From assembly GCA_008638375.1 (NCBI GenBank), contig CM018052.1, positions 30,760,239-30,824,238 on the forward strand: a stretch of 64,000 nucleotides of DNA, written 5' to 3'. The notes below the pieces were generated by a model. That model was not told the DNA's origin, searched no databases, and saw only the letters and a list, made by a program, of their open reading frames with translations. Source of the DNA: Nyssa sinensis (taxonomy: Eukaryota > Streptophyta > Magnoliopsida > Cornales > Nyssaceae). Position numbers and translations under genes: made by a program. Each line of letters opens with the position of its first letter. The stretch's first letter is position 1. Of the stretch, positions 1 to 11,920 are shown piece by piece.

Positions 1-364
1 GTGACGCTTTAGATATCACTTCGCAAGCGTGCATATGTGACAAATTTTATAGAAGTTGTTTAGCAAATGTTTTATCATACTAATATATTTTTTGGGATGT
101 AATGTCATACTACATCAATACAATGACATAGTGTGACTGTTTTACTAAATAATTTTTCAACCAAAGAAACCTAGGGTAGGTCCTTTGATTCTTTAGCGTT
201 GGTTTTAATAACATGAATCAAGCCATTTGTAAATTTATGAAAATTATGATTTGAAGGAACTTAAAATTATTTCATGTATTACAATCAATTAAATAGTACT
301 AGTACAATTATGGACTCTAGATAGACAATCTAACTAAGTGATTGGGTGGAAATAAATGTTCACA

Positions 365-445
365 TTCTTCCTAATGGAGGAGTGAGATTTGAACGCATGA
401 CCTATAATTTAAGAGAAGGAATGACTGGTCAATTGAGTTAGTTCC
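365..445 (-). repeat. tRNA-derived SINE-like fragment
   Basis: Read on the minus strand, this piece has a box A-like motif (TAACTCAATTGACC, complement of 427-440) and, about 30 bases on, a box B-like motif (GCGTTCAAATCTC, complement of 384-396). These are the two internal RNA polymerase III promoter boxes of tRNA-derived SINEs. The tRNA arms do not fold into a convincing cloverleaf, so it is not a tRNA gene. The tail could run on toward about 290. The family is not recognised. Confidence 0.4.
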
Positions 446-1612
446 GGTTGGTTAAAATTACTTCACTTTTAGAAATGTGGCTAAGTGGCCATTCAAATTC
501 AAGGTGATTTCCAACCCACGTAACTGAGCGAGGGAATAGACTTTGGTCCAGTCCAATAGGCCTCTGTCTGGTTAAAATTTTTGTTATCAAGGCCCAAGTT
601 GGAGGGATCCAAATCCAATAGGCCAATTGCTATAAAGTTTGTCCTGCATCGAATAGGTACTGGTATATCATGAAGCTTATAAAACAAGTATAGTACTTCT
701 ACATAACAAATTAATATTTTGAGTTGAAGACCCAAACCGTGATAGTAGTATCAAAGCAGACCTGACTGCTTATTTGTTGTCTCCCAAGTGTTTGAGCTGA
801 AGACTTGCCGCCGCCACTATTTTATAGTCGGAAGTTACCTCGATATCAAGCCCCAAGTATGACGGAGCCAAGATAATTTGGGTGAGTTAGGCTTGCCTTA
901 TAATTATGCATAATTTGAATATTTTTTAAGAACTTTCCATTTTCACAATAAGTGAGGACTATTGAGTAATTTAATTTTTGGATTTCAAGTGCTATGATGA
1001 ATTTAACATATAATTGATGGGTTTCAGTAACCCAAATTACATTGGTCTCATTAGCATAATAGCCATGGAACTTGCTCCCTAATAGCCTTGAATTAGTATT
1101 TGGACAAGATATAGATTAATCTGAAGGTTTGAAGGAGGTTAGTTTCCAATATTTATGGATGTAAGGTTGTTGCCTGTGGCTTGATAATTTCAAATATGTT
1201 AATAACATATTAATAGATCACATAATTTTACGTGCTTAAAAGATTCTTAATCTAAACCACATTAAAGACGGGTTTTGTCTCACCTGATATGCATTTTTTG
1301 GATACATAATTAAGGAATAATTAGTTGTAAGTCCATTTTATGAACTCGGTTGGAGTGTGAGCATACTCTCTATCAGCTTTTCATTACATATCTATTCGTA
1401 CGTGTGTTTTTTAATTCAGGTCCTTTGTTGATTAGCTGACCCATATTTATTTTTTAAATGACGATTATGCCCTTTATCGTATTAGTTAGTAAGAGAATGT
1501 GAGGTGTTAAGTTTTTTGCAACGAGCTTGTTGGCATGTGTTAAAAATTGGAGGCCTAACTCTAAATTAGTTCCTTAAAACCCAGGTGTTAAGGAGAGGGA
1601 GAGAGAGCAGAG

Positions 1613-1765
1613 CCCTTATATATAGACCAGAGGAGTTAGAGACGGGCGATGTGGGACAATCTAACACGTCCCCTGGACTACATTGCCCGCGGAGGACCCT
1701 TATATATAGACCAGAGAAGTTAGAGACGAGCGATGTGGGACAATCCAATAACATGTATTTCTAAA
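1613..1765. repeat. 84-bp tandem duplication
   Basis: A block beginning CCCTTATATATAGACCAGA and running through a GCGATGTGGGAC motif occurs at about 1613 and again at about 1697. The two copies differ at only a few positions. The GATGTGGGAC motif is common in plant LTR and TRIM sequences, so this may be a retroelement remnant, but no boundaries are visible. Confidence 0.6.
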
Positions 1766-1949
1766 AAAATTAAAATTTTGAAATTCAATAACTTTTATAA
1801 TATAAAACTATTTCTTCTAAAATTAATATTTTTGGACCCTAAAATTCAAGATTTCTTAAACAATATCCATATTGCATATAAAACTTTGAATTTTTTTTTA
1901 ATAATTTTGAACCATGATGTTCTATCAGGAGCAAAATAACATGTTAATT

Positions 1950-2265
1950 AACTTCAAATAATTTTTTGTATTCCTAAGAAGTATATAACTAAATCAAAAG
2001 AAAAAAAAATTGATAATTTTAGGTGCATGCACAAAGAAAAATTGTTATTCAACAAATAATTTGATTAAAATAATAAAATTTAACTTGTTTTTTAAACATG
2101 AAATAAGTGAACTTCAAATAGTTTTATATTCTTAAGGGATCAAAACAAAATAAAAAATGCTAATTTTAGGTTCAAGCATAAAGAAAAATTATTAAACAAA
2201 TGATTTGATTAAAATAATGGGTTTTAACTTGTTTTTAAATATGAAACTTTATGGAAATTGTATAT
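1950..2265. repeat. Two-copy tandem repeat of about 160 bp
   Basis: A block starting CTTCAAATA and running through CAAAGAAAAATTATTAAACAAAT-like sequence to a run ending TTAACTTG is present twice, at about 1950 and 2111. The copies are diverged but collinear. The block is AT-rich and has no coding potential. It lies directly before the dyad-rich array that follows and may be part of the same repeat. Confidence 0.5.
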
Positions 2266-2267
2266 TA

Positions 2268-2942
2268 TCAAAACAGTAAAGTTTCACTGTTTATTCAAAA
2301 CTAAATCAATTATTAAATTAAAATAGTGAAATTTCACTATTTCTATAAATTTGGAACTAAATTGATTAGTGAAGTTTTACTCTTTGTTTACAAATGAACT
2401 AAACTAAAAGCAGTCATGATTAAAGCAATGAAACTTCACTATTTCTTTAAAAAATGAACTTAATTAAAATTAATTTCAATAAAATGATGAAATTTCACTA
2501 TTTACATGAAAGTGGACTAAATTGAAACTGGTTTAATAAAAAGTCATGCAATTTCAATATCTAAAGTTAAGTTTTTATTTGTTTTCATTCAATAGTGGAA
2601 TTTTACTATTTCTTTAAAAACAAACTAAACGGAATGAAACTAGTTTCAATAAAATAATGAAATTTCACTATTTCTGTGAAAATAAATTATTTTGAAACTG
2701 GTTCTATTAAAAGCAATGAAATTTCACTGTCTAAAGTTGAGTTTTTATTTATTTCCATTCATTTCAATATTTCTTTAAAAAATGAACTAAATCGAAACTA
2801 ACTTTCATGAAATAGTGAAATTTCATTGTTTTTGTGAAAGTGCACTAAAATGAAATTGGTTTAATTAAATGCAGTGAAACTTCACTTTTTGAAGTTTAGT
2901 TTTTATTAATTTTCATTAAATGCAGTGAAGTATTTTTCTCTC
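2268..2942. repeat. Degenerate tandem array with AGTGAAATTTCACT dyad
   Basis: A self-complementary 14-mer, AGTGAAATTTCACT, and close variants recur about every 50-65 bases, embedded in a repeat of about 160-170 bp. The landmark GAAACTGG or GAAATTGG occurs at about 2524, 2693 and 2852. Linkers share segments such as TTTCTTTAAAAAATGAACT. No open frame is conserved. The array ends within about 20 bases of the hAT-like element that starts at 2959. Confidence 0.65.
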
Positions 2943-2958
2943 ATTGATATGATGAAAT

Positions 2959-3890
2959 CAGAGTTGTTAAATTTCTCATACAACCTTAGACGACATACTT
3001 AGTTTATTACCTAGGTGACCACCCAGACTCCCAGTCTAATCAATCGCCCAGCCAAAAAATATAGTAAAAAAGTAGTCTAATTGTTGTTTTAACACATAAT
3101 TTCATGCAATCCAAGTTATTTATAAGAAATTAAATCAATGAAGAAAACATTCTATTTTCTACCTAAAATATCAAAAAAAATATTACAACAACAACTATTT
3201 ATTAATAGTATTATTTTCTGCTAGCAAACAAAAGTACAGTTTGAATTTTAAAAATATTATAACATATGATAAATCAAAATATCAAATAGAATGGGTGATG
3301 TAATACAAAACATTTTAATGAAAGTTAACCCATTTAAATAATAGAATCTGTTGATAATTTAAAAGGTAACATTGAATAAACATGACAAAAATTTGAAGTA
3401 CTAATCACTAAACGGGTCATAAATGCAATTGGCAGCATGATATAAACAATTGGGGAGTTGTTAAACATTAGTATAATTTTCTAAAAAGATCATTTTTATC
3501 TATTCTATACAAATAATATGTAAATATACAAATAACATGTAAATAGAATAATATGTTATTTTATATATAAGAGCTTCAGATATAAACAGTCAATGTTTAG
3601 GATATTTTCAATCTCTTCATTAATCTCATCTCATTTATTCACAAATTGAAGATTTTTAGATATATTCAACTCTCAACAAAATAAAAAATAAAAGAGATAA
3701 TAATAAAGCAGAGTTAATTATGTATTAAAAAATAGAGTTTGCATAATAACAAAAGTCTGTTGTCTGAGCGAATTGGGCTCCTAGATGCCCAGGTGATTAG
3801 GCAATCGCCCAATCATCTAGGATTAGGCAGCTATCACCTGGGCAATTTTTTTGTACTAGGGAGTCCAAGCAGATGCCCATGACAACTATA
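2959..3890. mobile_element. Non-autonomous hAT-like DNA transposon
   Basis: The element is flanked by a perfect 8-bp direct repeat, GATGAAAT, at 2951-2958 and 3891-3898, the target duplication length of the hAT superfamily. Its ends form a short imperfect terminal inverted repeat: CAGAGTTGTTA at the left and TATAGTTGTCA (reverse complement) at the right, 8 of 11 matching. Subterminal GCCCAGGTGAT / ATCACCTGGGC sequence forms a perfect hairpin arm pair (about 3788 and 3833). There is no transposase frame in its 932 bases, so it would depend on a helper. Confidence 0.72.
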
Positions 3891-3898
3891 GATGAAAT

Positions 3899-4310
3899 AG
3901 ATAAATTAGTAAGTTGTTATAGTTAGGTTGGAAAAAAAACACATTTAATGTCTCACAATTTCAAATTGCCATCATTTTGTATTCGGTCGTCCATTTTCTG
4001 CAAATTTTATATGCGTTTCATGTTTTTTTTTTGAGATCTAGCTAACCAAATCATTGACGCTAGTTTTGCACAAAATAAAATAAAATAAAGAGCCATTTTC
4101 AGCCTTATTTTGTCATTTTTATAGGAATATAGGGAATAGTCGCTACATAATGAAATTTGCTGATTTTTCTTGACAGAATTTCACATGCAATATGGTTATT
4201 ATTTAATATATCTTGATTTGTAAAGCTCAAATATATAAATTTTATTAAAAACATATTTATATATTATGAGGTATTGATTGAACGTTAGAAAAATTTAGTG
4301 AACCTATTTT
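3899..4310. other. Intergenic, nothing recognised
   Basis: AT-rich sequence with A/T runs. I see no gene, RNA or element boundary in it. Confidence 0.5.
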
Positions 4311-4319
4311 ATATTTTTG

Positions 4320-4955
4320 TCTTATATATATGTGGACGGTTGGCCAAATCTCCCTACAATTAAATAGTCAGAATTTACTTTATACACCCAAAAAAAAACC
4401 CCTAATTGACAGATCTATGTCACAAATAAATCATGTATACCTATGTAAAGCTCTAATGTTTGATTGGTTTTGTTAGGTCAACTGATGATCCAACACTTAA
4501 ACTGGGATGGATCTCTGATTATACCTTGCTTGTTTATTGGCAAGACATTTTTGAAGCAACAATCATGTACGGAATTCACGCGTTATTTTTTAGGAAGTTT
4601 TGGAGAGAATTACGTAATATGCATGGAAGGATAGTTTTGTCTAAAATAAATTTTAGGACTTTTAGGGTTAAAATGTTTTGGATGTGAACTTATTTTATCT
4701 TTTCGTCCTATACGTAAATAATTGTTCGAATTTTCCTAAAATTTAATACACGGAGTTTAGTTTATACACCCAAAAAACTCTGTAATTAACAGATCTTTTT
4801 CATAAATAAATCATATAAACCATGCAAAGCTCTAATCTTTGATTGGTTTGGTAGGTCAACTGATGATCCTACACTTAAACTGGGGTAGTTGTCTGATTTA
4901 ACCTTGATTGTTTATTGGCAATACATTTTTGAAGTAGCAATCACTTAAAAGGTAA
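4320..4955. repeat. Direct duplication of about 200 bp, period about 385 bp
   Basis: A block beginning TTTATACACCC and running through TTTGATTGGTTT, GGTCAACTGATGATCC and GTTTATTGGCAA is present at about 4380-4570 and again at about 4765-4950. The first copy holds a 75-codon open frame (4460-4687); the second copy of the same frame is broken by stops. The peptide matches no family I recognise. It may be a small pseudogene fragment, but coding status is unsupported. Confidence 0.55.
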
Positions 4956-5506
4956 AACCCTTATCTTATAACTTACTCAAATGTTTCCTCCACCAATCTC
5001 CTAATGCCAGTGACACAGGCAATTTACCTTAAGAAAACAAGTTTTTAAGTTTTGAGATTCGGTTCCACCCATGTGTATTCCCCAAAGCTAATTGTTTGAC
5101 CTATGCTACAATTTAAATGCCTTGATTTCCAGCCACTTTAATACTTATCTTGTAAGCAACACCTTGATTTTTTTGAATAGCATTTATCACCTATCAAAAT
5201 AATAATAATAACATATGTACCTAGTCCTCTCTCTATATATACACACACGCACACTGAAAGTAGCGGTGACTTGTGCTCCATTCAAGTATGTCAAAAAAAG
5301 ATAAGCACAGGTATATAAATTGAAGTAGTAATAGAAATTCATTTAATGAAAATTTGTGGTTCTGCACTAATTTTTAAATCCCATGACTGAGCTTTGCAAG
5401 TTTATAAAATGCAAGGAAATGGATTTAAGTTGACAAGTTGTCAAGGAATTGACTACCCGAAAGGAGGAGGACAAAAAAAAGGTTGTTTAAGGAGTGTGTG
5501 TGTGTA

Positions 5507-5539
<33 letters not shown>

Positions 5540-5701
5540 TTTATAACTCGATATTTAATTTTTTGAGTCGATTAATTTGAGAGATCAATTCTACCGTTTA
5601 TTAATAGAGAGTCAGATTAAATTCGAGACAATGCCTTGTATCAAGAGAAAATGACATTCTTTGAAATTGTGTGTATGTATGCAACGAAACTATTTATTTT
5701 T

Positions 5702-5806
5702 GCAATTTAATTAATCTAATGAATAGACATTTCAACAATTTAATTAATCTAATGAATAGACATTTCAACAATTTAATTAATCTAATGAATAGTCATTTCA
5801 ACAACT
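5702..5806. repeat. 33-bp tandem repeat, about three copies
   Basis: A unit containing AATTTAATTAATCTAATG followed by AATAGACATTTCAAC repeats at about 5704, 5737 and 5770 with almost no divergence. This is a young minisatellite. Confidence 0.85.
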
Positions 5807-6103
5807 TTAAGATAATTTTAAAACAAGCATAAGCCTTTTTGTTTTAGCCCACAATTTTGAACTTCTGGTTGATTTGATTCTATCCAATTTCCGAGTTTTC
5901 TCTTAATTTATTCTTCAATGGCGGGATCAAGTTCGACACTTGTTTTCTTGTTTTTTTCATTTCAACCAATTGGAGTTTGATTTTTATTCCGAAAATGGGA
6001 TGATGAATTAATCATCATGCATCAAATATCAATTAAAATAAGTCGAATCATTACGTAATCAAAAATATACTAATGCTTTGATCCCAACATGTATGGCCAT
6101 TTA

Positions 6104-6139
<36 letters not shown>

Positions 6140-6615
6140 TGTGTGTGTGTGTGGGACAAACATAGTTGCGTACAAACTTAGAAGCATCTCTTTACACAAC
6201 TATATGGTCGGTACGTTGATCATGAATTAACTTTATTGAGGTTATATTCTGTTTGTAGATTTAGTGAAAAAAATATAAAAGAAATAATATTTTATTTGAT
6301 TATTGTAGAAAATAAGAAAGGAATAAAAAATGTAAGTGAATTTTTTTTTATTTTACATGACTTTTTTTTTCTTTCAGTTTTTCACCATATTTGGGGTATT
6401 TTTAATTTCTAATTATATTTAAGTAAGAAATGAAATATGAGGAATAGTATTTTTGTTTAATTTTTTTTATTAAATTTGCAAACCAGATGAAGCCTAAGAA
6501 CCCATTGGTTATGTTTTTAGAAACTAGTTTCTATACTTGAAAATCAGAAGAAGAAAAAATTCTTAAAAAAAAAAAAAAAACTTTTTGTTCGTGTTTTCTG
6601 ATACACCAAAAAAAA
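5807..6615. other. Intergenic, microsatellites only
   Basis: AT-rich, with an (AT)n tract at about 6110-6135 followed by a short (GT)n, and a poly-A run near 6566-6580. No gene was seen. It borders the left end of the truncated retrotransposon. Confidence 0.5.
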
Positions 6616-7110
6616 TGACAGACTAATCCAAACTTGACACGTGTCTAACTTCTTTGTGTGCAGGTCATGAAGTAACATAACTGTACAGATCTGACGTCTG
6701 AGTAGCTGGTTCTGGAGTATTAGTCCTAGATGGTACCAACCTCATCATCACCACGGTCTTGGCCTACTGACCTCAAAATAAGAAAACAGAATGCGATATG
6801 GAAGCTGCCATTCTTGGGTCTATTCCGATCCCTACTTTCTCGGAGACCAAAACGGAAACTGCCATCTCCAAATAGCTATGAATCCTGGATTTCATGGCTT
6901 CGAGTCCTAATCACTTTAGGAGACGAGTAGCCTATAAATATAGCCCTTAAGGTACGCTTTTGAATTACAGTCAATTACTTTCTCTCAATTTATTCTTCAT
7001 CAAAGTGGCTACCACCGGAGCCATCCCAGCGGCCCCCTGATTCCCCTTTTCAGAGCTCGTGACGGAGGACGAGGAGCGGAGCCCTGACCGGTCAGAAAAG
7101 TGCAGCATCA
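6616..7110 (+). mobile_element. 5' LTR of a truncated Ty3-type (Tat-like) retrotransposon
   Basis: This GC-richer segment begins with TGACAGAC and ends near GCAGCA/TCA at 7107-7110. It contains a TATA box, CCTATAAATATAG, at 6931-6943. Immediately after it comes ACGCCGTCTGTGGGAA, the conserved sequence found at the primer-binding region of Tat/Retand-type elements, then a gag frame. No second LTR is present in the window, so the boundaries rest on TG...CA logic and on the downstream motif rather than on LTR alignment. Either end may be off by a few bases. Confidence 0.65.
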
Positions 7111-7181
7111 GCTTAACGCCGTCTGTGGGAAACAACAGTCGTTCCTGTTAATCCCGTTGTCTCAAAAGCATCTTCTTCATT

Positions 7182-8558
7182 ATGGCTCCCAATCTTCGTC
7201 CAAGGCAAGGTTCCCAAAACCCCCAACACTAGCCTCCAGCTGAGAATGAAAAGGGGGAGACCCCTTATCATGTACAGTATCAACTTAATCAGATTCAGCG
7301 ACAATATGATCTAATGCAGGAGTAACTCCTTGTCATATCCCAGACTCTGGCTTCTCTGACCCAGAACCTGCAAAGCAACCTTGTCCACCCTCCACCAAAT
7401 GTTCCTAATGAAAGGATTCAACTTCCTACTGCCCCGGACGGGAGACCTCATAACGAAGAGGATCCCAATGCACATCTGGCACATCCCCAAGGAGCCGCTC
7501 ATGCCGGGGGTGATCCCCAGCCATCACATGCTCTTGGAAGGGGGATGCTGATTCCTCCTCCTACTGTCTATTACCACAACAAGACGAGGATTCTGACCCC
7601 TGCAACTTCGGAGGCCAACCCAGGGCCATCGGAACTCCAGCCACTGCAGGTACCAGTTCCCTCACTCCGAGGGCAACGCCATCATACTACTACCGAGCAA
7701 GGGCACCCTTTGCACATAGGACCTGAGGCCGCAATGCAAGGGCGGTATCAGCCAGCCCCGTCTAGAGTTCCTCCAAGGACGGAAGAGGTAACAGATTCCA
7801 TTGAACAAACCGCCCTCACTAAAGGGACCCACGTCCCTCTCGAGTAGGATGAGCTGGCAAAGCTGCTCGGGAGATTCACCATTTCATTGACCCCAGCCAC
7901 AATGGCGGAGGAACGCCCCAGAAAATTTGTGGTGCCGAAGTTCACCCTGTATAATGGGTCTGAAGATCTCGGGGACCATCTCTCCCATTATCAGTACACG
8001 ATGGCTCTGCATGGGGCTACTGACGCCTTCATGTGTCGTACGTTCGTAACAAGCCTCAAGGGTACCGCTTTGAAATGGTTCCATAGTCTCCCTCAGGAGT
8101 CAATAACTAACTTTTATGAGTTCAGCAAGCGGTTCCTTGACTAATTCTTGACCAGCTGAAGGCTCAAGAAGGGCCCTGAATTTCTCCTAACGATAAAGCA
8201 GCATAAGGGGGAGTCATTTCGGGAATATATTGCTCGATTCAATTATGAGCTTACAGAGGTTATGGACTGCAGCCCGAGCTTCTTAGTAGGGGCCCTCCAC
8301 ACAGGTCTGGGCATCGGGCGATTCCAGGACTCCTTGACAAAAAATCTTCCTTCTGACATGACGTTACTCATGGAGTGGGCACGAAAGTATATAAATCTGG
8401 AAGATACAAAGACGTCTTTCCGAAAGGCCAAGGAGCAAGCTCAAAATGACGAAACACCCAAAAGCGGGACTCTAGTACCACCAGGAAAAGGGGTAGAAGT
8501 CCTGATAAGAGGATGGCACCCAGAACCCAAAACAACCTCAATCTCGGGAGGTACGGAG
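7182..8558 (+). pseudogene. Ty3-type gag pseudogene, 5' part
   Basis: Translation from ATG 7182 gives a Pro/Gln-rich N-terminus, then the core retrotransposon gag domain at about 7887-8440, with the typical PKFTLYNG, LKGTALKWF, YEFSKRF and SFREYIARF blocks. In-frame stops interrupt it at 7230 (TAG), 7323 (TAA), 7845 (TAG), 8142 (TAA) and 8154 (TGA). All five are one C-to-T change away from a Gln or Arg codon. An indel at about 8454-8456 shifts the frame before an Arg/Lys/Ser-rich stretch that runs to 8558, where a solo LTR interrupts it. The remainder of gag resumes at 13829. A dead copy with no expressed full protein. Confidence 0.85.
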
Positions 8559-9229
8559 TGTCACATCCCGAACCCCACCCTACGCGGATGTCGAGGACGT
8601 GACTGCCAGTCGGTCGCGACGCGACCAACCAAAGGCAAATTCTGAACTTTCCGACGAATTGCACTCCAACTGTAGGGTCAGATGCAGCGGAATTTAAAAC
8701 TTTTTCTTTGTGTCACGGGAATGCAACTCACTTATCCATCATAAGAATATGTATCACAGAGCAAGACTAAATCCAGTCAGTCAACAATTCTAATCTCAGA
8801 GCATATCTAAAATCAAGCATATAACAACAGAGCAGATCTAATATCTCTAGAGTACCATTAGTTCCATGAGCCATGTCTATCTAGTATATATATCAGTCAA
8901 GTCAATCATAACATACCACTCACCGGAATAACCAGGTTCAATCCACAATAAACCAGTCTCTACAATTCAGTGCCGTCAGATCCTTACTTGCGATGCCACT
9001 TGACCTATTCACATCATGTCATAGTACCTTCTAATTCAATGGAGGTAATTCCTGAAAAATGTCAGAATAATGGGGTGAGCTTAAATAAGCCCAGTGAGTA
9101 ACACAGATTCCCTATCATGGGTTTCAAAACCAGTTTTGTGCTCCCAAGGCACATGGATAATTTAGTCATTACAAATATAACTATTTTTATAAATCCATTT
9201 CATAAGCAGTCTAGTACAATAAAACAGAA

Positions 9230-9965
9230 TCGAACAGACAATACAAACGGATCGGAACATGACATAACCAATCAGTCAGAACAATAACTATTGCTAATAT
9301 ATCGGTCAAGACACAGACTCTTCATTAACGGAACGAATCATAACGGAACTGGACCATATATCAATCAAGACAGACAGATCATCAACGGACGGAACATGTC
9401 GGAACCGGACGGAACATATCAATTGAGGCAGACATAACATTAACGGACAGAATATAACGGAATCGAACGATAACAATACATCAGTCAAGCAAAGGCATAT
9501 CGCGAACGGATAAAATTATAACGGAACTAAACGGAAACAATACACTAATCAAGACACAGGCAATCATGAACAGGACACAACATAACAGAACTGGGTAGAA
9601 ACAATATAACAATCAAGTCAGGGACACATCACTGTCGGAACTAACCATAACTGGACTGAACAATGTTTCAATCAAGACAGACGTATCATCAACGGACAGT
9701 AAACAACGGAACTGGACCATATATCAATCAAGGCAGACACATTATCAATGAACGGAATATAGCAGAATCGAACGGAACAAAACATTAGTCAAAGCAAAGA
9801 CATATCATCAACGGACAGATCATAACGGAACTGGACCATATATCAATCAAGACAGACAGATCATCAACGGACGGAACATGTCAGAACCGGACAGAACATA
9901 ACAACTGAGGCAGACATATCATTAACGGACAGCACATAACAGAACTGAACGAAATTCCTAATTCG
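9230..9965. repeat. Minisatellite with about 60-bp unit inside the solo LTR
   Basis: About twelve degenerate copies of a unit of about 60 bp carry AACGGAACTGGACC, CAATCAAGACAGACA and ATCATCAACGGAC blocks. The landmark GGAACTGGACCATATATCAA occurs at 9345, 9708 and 9827; the spacings of 363, 119 and 482 are near multiples of 60. The segments at 9345 and 9827 are nearly identical for over 60 bases, so a higher-order repeat of about 480 bp is likely. Confidence 0.75.
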
Positions 9966-10599
9966 AAGGACACAAGCACATCACGTGGAATGTGGTACAA
10001 AGGGTGTACAATAAGTACATACATTTGAACAATATAACATTCAGACAGTATACTATACAAAGCGGTACGATACAACAAAATGTTGTTCTTTGCCTATATC
10101 ACATGGTTTATTTAATCATTTCGGGAATAATGGTTCAATATATCCATTTTATCTCAACAGTTCAAAACGGGCAAAATAGTATGGGATGCTAGCACAGGGA
10201 TCAGGAATATAGTCAAGTATTTAAAAAGACTAAAACCATGTCATAAGTGATATAGTACGACAAGCATGCATTTAAATAATTGCACTTAAATAATTGCATT
10301 CAAAACAGATCAGTAAATCAAGGGACAGTATCAAAACAGTGTCAGAAGTTACTCACAAACTTTACGCTTATTTCCTTGCATAAATAATCTGATAACCTCC
10401 AGGTACGTCAGGCATCTCCATGTATATCCTGAATAATAATCATCAATCACAGACAGATCAGAACTCATCCATTCAGGTCTCATTCGTCATCTTAGGTATC
10501 TATCGGATTACCTAAGATAGCCTAGTAGCCTATCGCCCTTCCATTGGGTCTCACCCGAGGCTATTTCATTCTTTAATTAGGCTTAGCAGTTATTAGGAT

Positions 10600-11920
10600 T
10601 ATATCCTAAGTCATTTAGACTTCAATTGTTATCAGTCAGGCACTCATTCAACCTTAGGGGCAAAATGGTAATTTTACCATTCTTGTCCCGGACCCTGTCG
10701 TGGTCTTCGGAATAGTCTTTATATCTTAAGTACAAAGTTCTACGTCCTTTGGACTCTAATCGGTATCAGTTAGGTTCTCATTTTAACCATAGAGGCAAAA
10801 TGGTAATTTTGCCATTCTTATCCCGGACCCTGTTATGGTCCTCAGAATATCCCATACATCGTATATATGAAGTTTTAAGTCTTTTAGACTTTAATCGATA
10901 TCAGTTGGGTACTTATTTAGTCTTAGGGGTAAAATGGTAATTTTGTCATTTTTGCCCCGGACCCTATCATGGTCCTCAGAACGTCCCATATATCTCATGT
11001 ATAAATTTGTAAGTCCCTTGGACTTCATTTGGTATCTGCTTTAGATCATCGGGACACATCGGTCATTTCTCGTTTTACGCGTTGACTGTCTCGGAGTCTT
11101 ATTTAGCCCTTCAGTGTTCATAATTATCCCTATGATAATTTATCAGATCAGTTTGACCTTTATTCGACCTCTACTTTGCACTTACAGTACTCAGGGGTAT
11201 TTTGGTCATTTTACGTTTTGTGTAATTCTGACCCCGATTCGTCATCTAATCAAGTATACAGTCTCACCAGTGTCTAGGCTCCTACCGATATCAGTTTCGT
11301 CCCGATCGGACTTTGTTTAGGTCTCGTACGGTATCAGGGGTAATTTGGTAATTTCATGTGTCGTATTTTTCGGCACGTCAGTTCATAAAATGGACCCCAC
11401 CATTGGGTCCAGAGCGTCCAACATAGTGAAATTGGGCTGTCTGTTATGTTTAATCGGCCCTGAGTATCATTAAGGGCAATTCAGTCATTTACACCTACGT
11501 GTCTGTATTTTTCAGGACCTCAGTTCATTAAACGGACCTCACCGCTGAGTTCAGAATGCTCGAGATAGTCAAAATAGGCTATCTGATATTTTTATTTGGG
11601 TCTGGGTACCATCAGGGGCAGTTCGGTCATATATCACTTACGGGTCTGTATTTTTCGGGACTGTATTTTCAAAATCAGACTGTACCATTGAGTCCAGAAT
11701 ATTTGAAATTGTGAAAATACACTATTTATTTACTTAATTTGGACTCCGTTTGACACATTTAATGTCCAGGGGTAAAATTGTAATTTTACCTATTTAATAA
11801 AATAATTAATTAATTAATTATTTTATTTAATTATTTTTTTCCAGGGGCTTAATTGCACAATTTTTCAAAGATCAGGGCCATAGTGTAATTTTGTTAAACA
11901 GCAGGGGTCAATTTGTAATT
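10600..11920. repeat. Tandem array with about 135-bp period inside the solo LTR
   Basis: An anchor of the form AGGGGCAAAATGGTAATTTT recurs at about 10657, 10792, 10926, 11051, 11194, 11337, 11473, 11615 and 11769, with spacings of 125-154. The first three units also share CCCGGACCCTGTC and TGGTCCTCAGAAT. Later units share TGTATTTTTCGG and CATTGGGTCCAGA blocks. Two shorter anchor-like copies follow at about 11843 and 11905. Divergence between units shows the array is old. Confidence 0.75.

Noticed and set aside
9300..9965. CRISPR-like array
   Set aside because: The 60-bp units are contiguous and degenerate, without conserved repeats separated by unique spacers, and the DNA is eukaryotic nuclear.
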